From Atribacterota bacterium (lineage in GTDB: Bacteria; Atribacterota; Phoenicimicrobiia; Phoenicimicrobiales; Phoenicimicrobiaceae), in NCBI GenBank assembly GCA_030668465.1, contig DAOUTX010000071.1, positions 1-6,059 on the forward strand: a DNA stretch of 6,059 nucleotides. The letters run 5' to 3'. Under the pieces are notes generated by a model, which searched no databases, had not been told where the DNA came from, and saw nothing but the letters and a program-made list of their open reading frames with translations. Below, in pieces: positions 5,887-6,059 of this stretch; position 1 is the stretch's first letter, and the number at the start of each line of letters is the position of its first letter. The position numbers were made by a program, and so were the translations under genes.

Positions 5887-6059
5887 TCATCTCCCCCAAG
5901 TATTCACAATTATTACCCCCGCCAGGGCAAGAGCCCCTCCTGCTAATGATAAAAAGAAAGGCATTTCTCCTAACCAGATCCAGGCAATTAATATGGCTAA
6001 TACCGGGGACAAATAAAGATAGCTCGCTGCTAAAGAAGCCGGGATTCGGGAAAGGACAT
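5887..6059 (-). CDS. EamA/DMT-family transporter, C-terminal 56 residues only
   Basis: This is the 3' end of a gene entering from the right edge; the rest lies outside the window. The translation runs from VLSRIPASLAAS to VIIVNTWGR and ends at TGA (5889-5887). It contains the last two membrane helices of an EamA (drug/metabolite transporter superfamily) domain: about residues 9-29 with the family-typical SPVLAILIAWIWLGE, and about 35-52 with LAGGALALAGVIIVN. EamA proteins are inner-membrane permeases of about 300 residues exporting or importing small metabolites; which one cannot be told here. It shares orientation with the efflux operon but is separated by 521 bases of non-coding DNA, so functional linkage is not implied. 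Confidence 0.88.
   Translation of the reverse strand, partial: VLSRIPASLAASYLYLSPVLAILIAWIWLGEMPFFLSLAGGALALAGVIIVNTWGR

Overview
This AT-rich window reads almost entirely on the minus strand. It holds most of a tripartite MacAB-TolC-type efflux operon, preceded upstream (higher coordinates) by the 3' end of an unrelated EamA-family transporter gene. Sec signal peptides on two outer-membrane-efflux (TolC) family proteins, one ending in a terminal Phe, point to a bacterium with an outer membrane. The AT-rich, Lys/Glu/Ile/Asn-rich coding style, good Shine-Dalgarno sites and an ABC ATPase kept separate from its permease would fit a diderm Firmicute such as Halanaerobiales, or a similar AT-rich diderm lineage. 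That placement is inference; the sequence does not fix the taxon.

Layout in the direction of transcription (right to left): 6059-5887, C-terminal 56 residues of an EamA/DMT transporter; 5886-5366, a 521-bp non-coding stretch with a heptamer tandem repeat (5738-5765), a nested palindromic element (5493-5571) and candidate promoter/operator sequences (5412-5453); 5365-4292, a short TolC-family protein with a GTG start that appears to lack the beta-barrel strands; 4295-2853, a full-length TolC-family outer membrane protein; 2818-1772, a MacA/HlyD-type periplasmic adaptor; 1738-1061, a MacB/LolD-type ABC ATPase; 1064-1, a MacB-type permease running off the left edge.

The five efflux genes are tightly packed: 4-base ATGA overlaps at two junctions and gaps of 33-34 bases at the other two, so they are very probably one transcription unit. 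By family knowledge, the ATPase and permease form the inner-membrane motor, the adaptor links it across the periplasm, and the full-length TolC protein is the outer-membrane exit duct. The substrate cannot be told from sequence.

The most notable feature is the first gene of the operon. It keeps both halves of the TolC-family helical repeat, but each place where the barrel strands should be is only a connector of about ten residues. It is translationally coupled to a canonical TolC, which suggests a periplasmic, all-helical partner of the duct.
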